In this document: positions 20,479 to 23,750 of the stretch, piece after piece
How the letters are laid out: each line of letters starts with the position of its first letter
Position numbering within the stretch: position 1 is the first letter of the stretch
From: Cladosporium sp. IMV 00045
Taxonomy: Eukaryota; Ascomycota; Dothideomycetes; Cladosporiales; Cladosporiaceae
Direction: 5' to 3'
Assembly: GCA_001931905.2 (NCBI GenBank)
Contig: MSJI02000893.1
Coordinates: forward strand, 1 to 23,750
Length of the DNA: 23,750 nt
Translations under genes and position numbers: made by a program
The notes under the pieces: model-generated
What the model saw: only the letters and a program-made list of their open reading frames with translations
What the model was told of the DNA's origin: nothing
Databases searched by the model: none

Positions 20479-23104
20479 GCGACAATTCCAAAATGCCCGC
20501 GCCCACTTCTGGTCCTGGCAATGCTTCGCCCAGGCCTGGCATTCTCAAGCAAGAGTCGCAGGACGCGCCGGCGGCCGATTGCGCTTCGCCCAGCTCTTAC
20601 TTGGGTTTGAACTATGCTGCCGCCTCCGCTTCGCCCAAGGCTACACCGAAGAGTATGTTCTATCTTTTGTCTGATATGCTGTGCTCTTGTCTCGTATCTG
20701 GACATTCTCATCACTCTGCTGCCTCAATGACTCACGCCTTTCCTCTCCAGCCGTCTCAATCGCCCCCAACGCAGAGACCATCTCCCCATTATTTATCGGC
20801 AAGCAAAAACCAGCCGACGGCGACTTCTTCAGTCTGGAAGGCGAGCGTGCTGCTCGTAAGCCTGCCATAAAAGGCCCCAGTGCTCACAGACTCTCGGGAC
20901 GTCCGCCCATCAACCCGTCTAACTCTTCCACCGCCTCCCTCGACAATCTCCCACTGAGCGAGGAGAAATCTGCCGGCGAGACTCATTCCCATTCTAGGCA
21001 TCTGGACCACCTCATCGATGAGGTCTCGGCTTGGGTGAGGGATGAGAAGGAGAAACGCGCCCGTCGAAAGCAGAAGAGGCGTGCTGCTCGCTCCGCCGCT
21101 GCTCAGGAAAGTGCTTCTGAATCTACTTCCGACCGCAGGGGATCTGACTCTGACGGCTCTGATGACTTGAGCAAGCTCGAGGATATCCTCAAGCGCACCG
21201 CCAGCCTCGAGGTCTCTCAGACCAGGAAGCCCAATCTCCGCCCCAAAGTCTCGCTGAAGAAACTCCACCGGCGCAAGCTGTCTACTGCCTCTTCGGATAC
21301 CGACTATGTCGACGGTGATGTCCTGGTGCCTTCTTGCGATGCTGTCTTGGATAATACCAAAACAGTGGCGCAGGCGGGTGGAGCATCAGAGTCGGACGAC
21401 GAGTCGGACCAGCTCAAGGCGACGCCTTCGCGTCGCGATTTCGATGCCTGGACGAGCTTCAAGTTTGAGATTGTCCGTCTCACACATACTCTACGTCTGA
21501 AAGGGTGGCGAAGAGTGCCGATGGAACTCAGCAATCAGATCACCGTCGAGAGACTGAGTGGCGCGTTGACAAACGCCGTCTACGTCGTCACGCCGCCTGA
21601 CGAGCTGCCGGAACGCCCGAGCTCGAAAGAGGGCAAGACTTCCGCACAGCCCTCGCTTAAGGCGCCGCCGCCAAAGCTGCTTTTGCGAATCTACGGACCG
21701 CAAGTCGAGCACTTGATCGATCGCGATGCCGAGCTGCAGATTTTGAAGCGTCTGGCTCGCAAGCGCATCGGTCCTCGTATGCTTGGTACTTTTGCGAATG
21801 GCCGGTTTGAGGAGTACTTTCATGCCATGCCGCTGACGCCTGAGGAATTGCGCAACCCCGACACGAGTCGACATATCGCGAAGCGTATGCGTGAGCTTCA
21901 TGAGGGGATTGAGCTGACTGACAAGGAACGCAATGATGGGCCTTTCGTCTGGCTCAACTGGGACAAGTGGGTTCAGCGTGTGGAACAGCTTGTTTCGTGG
22001 CTTGATCAGGAGGTCAAAAAGGTACCACCTGGCACCAAACCGACTGGAGACGAGGCTTGGAAGCGGAGAGGGTTTATCTGCGGTATGGAATGGCACCACT
22101 TCCGCAATGCGGTAGACAAGTACAGGAAGTGGCTCGAGGAACAACATGGCGGTCCTGCAAAGATCCGCGAGGAGCTCGTCTTCGCTCACAACGACACCCA
22201 GTACGGAAACATCCTGCGCATGGTGCCCACGAGCGAATCGCCACTCCTCAAGCCCGCCAACTCGCACAAGCAGCTCGTCGTCATCGACTTCGAGTACTCG
22301 AACGCCAATCTGCCGGGTCTCGAATTCGCCAACCACTTCACAGAGTGGTGCTACAACTACCACGACGAAAAGAAACCCTACGGCATCAACACCTCCTGGT
22401 ACCCAACCCCGGAAGAGCAAGACCGCTTCGTCCGCGCCTACGTCCGCCACAGACCGCAATTCAACGTCTCCACGCCCAAACTGCGCCCTTCCTCTCCACC
22501 CACCACCGACGATGCCAGTGGCCCCCGCCGCACCACCTCCAGCATCTCCTCATTCATGCTCGACGCCCGCAACCCCACCCAAGCCCCCTCCTCCTCCCAA
22601 CCCAACACCACCACCACCGACGAATCCGCCGAAAAATCCTCCGAAGACGCCGAAGTCGCCCGCCTCCTACACCAGACCCGCCTGTGGCGCCTCGCCAACA
22701 CCGCCCAATGGGTCGCGTGGGGAATCGTCCAGGCCAAAGTCCCCGGCATGCCCGTGTTCACGCCGACCGCCACGCCCGCCGAGCTCTCCCAAGCGCGCCA
22801 GGGCGACGAATCTCCGTCGGCCTCGGAGGGAATCTCATCATCCCTGCCCGACGATTCCGCGCGCGAAGCTCTCGCTCAGCGCGCGGAGATTTACCACGAG
22901 TTGGCCAAGACGACGACGGAGGAGAGTTCCGCCACCACCGCTACGGAAGAGGAGGAGGGCCAACCGCACGAGGAATTCGATTATTTGGGCTACGCGCAGC
23001 ATCGCGCCATGTTTTTCTGGGGCGACATGCTGTCTCTCGGTTTGGTAAGGGAGGAGGACGTGCCGCAGGAACTGAGGGGGAGGGTTAAGTTGGTGCCTTA
23101 TTAG
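20475..23104 (+). CDS. CKI1: Choline kinase (possibly choline/ethanolamine kinase)
   Basis: It phosphorylates choline with ATP, the first step of the CDP-choline (Kennedy) route to phosphatidylcholine. Exon 1 is 20475-20652, the intron 20653-20750 (GTATGT donor, CCAG acceptor) and exon 2 20751-23104, giving 843 aa. A disordered N-terminus with a Lys/Arg-rich patch (KEKRARRKQKRRAAR) precedes the kinase fold, which starts near residue 290 (FKFEIVRLTHTLRLKGWRRV). The ATP loop is RLSGALTNAVYVV. The catalytic Brenner motif is FAHNDTQYGNIL with H539 and D541, and the choline kinase motif is VVIDFEYSNANLPGLEFANH with D572. An insertion of about 70 Ser/Thr/Pro-rich residues separates these from the C-terminal helices (RLWRLANTAQWVAWGIVQAK), and a short acidic stretch precedes FDYLGYAQHRAMFFWGDML. 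It is longer than yeast Cki1 (about 580 aa) because of the tails and insert. Activity on ethanolamine cannot be excluded. Confidence 0.94.
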
Positions 23105-23750
23105 GTGTGAAAGGGGGGGAGGGCGATGGGGATTTCGCATTGGAAGGGAAAGGCGGGAGAGCGCATGCGTGCATGAAAGAGGCGCGAGGGCGGTCGGGTA
23201 GGTGATTGGGTTGTGTCGTTTTGGTTACGGAACAGCTTTTTGATGGAGAGAATGAAAAATGCGAAAACATCGATTTGATGGACGAAATTTGTACCTTATC
23301 TTTACCATGGATCCTAGTGTTGCTTTCTCGTCTCAAGGACAAGAGCGTGATTTCCTCGCCCGGCAGATGCGAGCGAGAAAGGTTGCTTCTTCGTCTCTCT
23401 TCCGGGAGTAGCCAAGGTATGTCTCAACCAACACCTCCCTTCACCTTCACCTTCTCCTTCTTCCCCTCCTCTTCCACTTGCCTCTCCCCGGATCCTTCCG
23501 CATTCCGCACTAAACAAAATCGACCGTGGCTGCCTATACACCATACCACACTATACCACCAACCTCCCAACCTTCATATGAACAAGCCAAGAATCCTTCC
23601 CGGCAAATCCAAACATTCCCATCTCATCCCTCGAAAAGCGTGAATACCACATTTACAGCAAGGCAAGAGACAAAGGAGAGAGATAGGCGTCTTAACACAT
23701 TAACCCTCGTTCCCACGCAGACGCTAAGGAAGAGAAAAATGAAAAGAAAA
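23105..23750. other. 3' flank of choline kinase, no supported gene
   Basis: A purine-rich stretch follows the stop codon, then mixed sequence with C-rich runs at about 23430-23590. Open frames on both strands are compositionally odd and lack family signatures. A gene starting beyond the window could have its promoter here. Confidence 0.5.

Noticed and set aside
3306..23104. Secondary-metabolite or catabolic gene cluster centred on the MFS transporter
   Set aside because: No backbone enzyme, pathway transcription factor or related catabolic genes are present; neighbours are conserved housekeeping families.

Overview
The window reads as nuclear DNA of a filamentous ascomycete, probably a Dothideomycete. 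This is inferred from the gene content (allantoinase, a long PNS1-type choline-transporter-like protein, an Atg37-type acyl-CoA-binding protein, an Lsb5-type VHS-GAT protein, a large choline kinase), from short introns of 57-123 nt with GT-AG ends and mostly CTAAC/CTGAC-like branch sites, and from GC-rich third codon positions. Nothing bacterial, viral or plasmid-like was seen.

Layout. Bases 1-890 hold nothing I can support. Bases 891-1174 hold a weak candidate for a small two-exon gene. Bases 1262-3115 are a strongly diverged non-coding tandem array of about 19 units, with steps mostly of 86-119 bp, containing one 17-bp inverted repeat. The core is seven confident protein genes: allantoinase (minus, 3306-4958, with a short first exon encoding a signal-peptide-like leader), a PNS1/CTL-family membrane protein (minus, 6797-9127, 13-nt first coding exon), a CLPTM1-family membrane protein (plus, 9982-11999), a DHA1-type MFS transporter (minus, 12394-14073), an ACBP-domain tail-anchored protein of the Atg37/ACBD5 type (plus, 15270-16445, with an unexplained frame change), an Lsb5-like VHS-GAT endocytic adaptor (plus, 17869-19611) and a choline kinase (plus, 20475-23104). 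Bases 23105-23750 hold no supported gene.

These genes are not an operon or a recognisable biosynthetic cluster. Most look like conserved housekeeping genes with their own promoters. Two pairs are divergent (PNS1-like/CLPTM1 and MFS/Atg37-like) and one is convergent (CLPTM1/MFS). Loose functional links are purine nitrogen recovery (allantoinase, with GATA-type sites upstream) and membrane lipid metabolism and traffic (choline kinase, CTL-family protein, CLPTM1, acyl-CoA-binding peroxisomal protein, endocytic adaptor). The parts least explained by known genes are the tandem array, the candidate small gene beside it, the secretory leader on allantoinase and the frame change in the Atg37-like gene.
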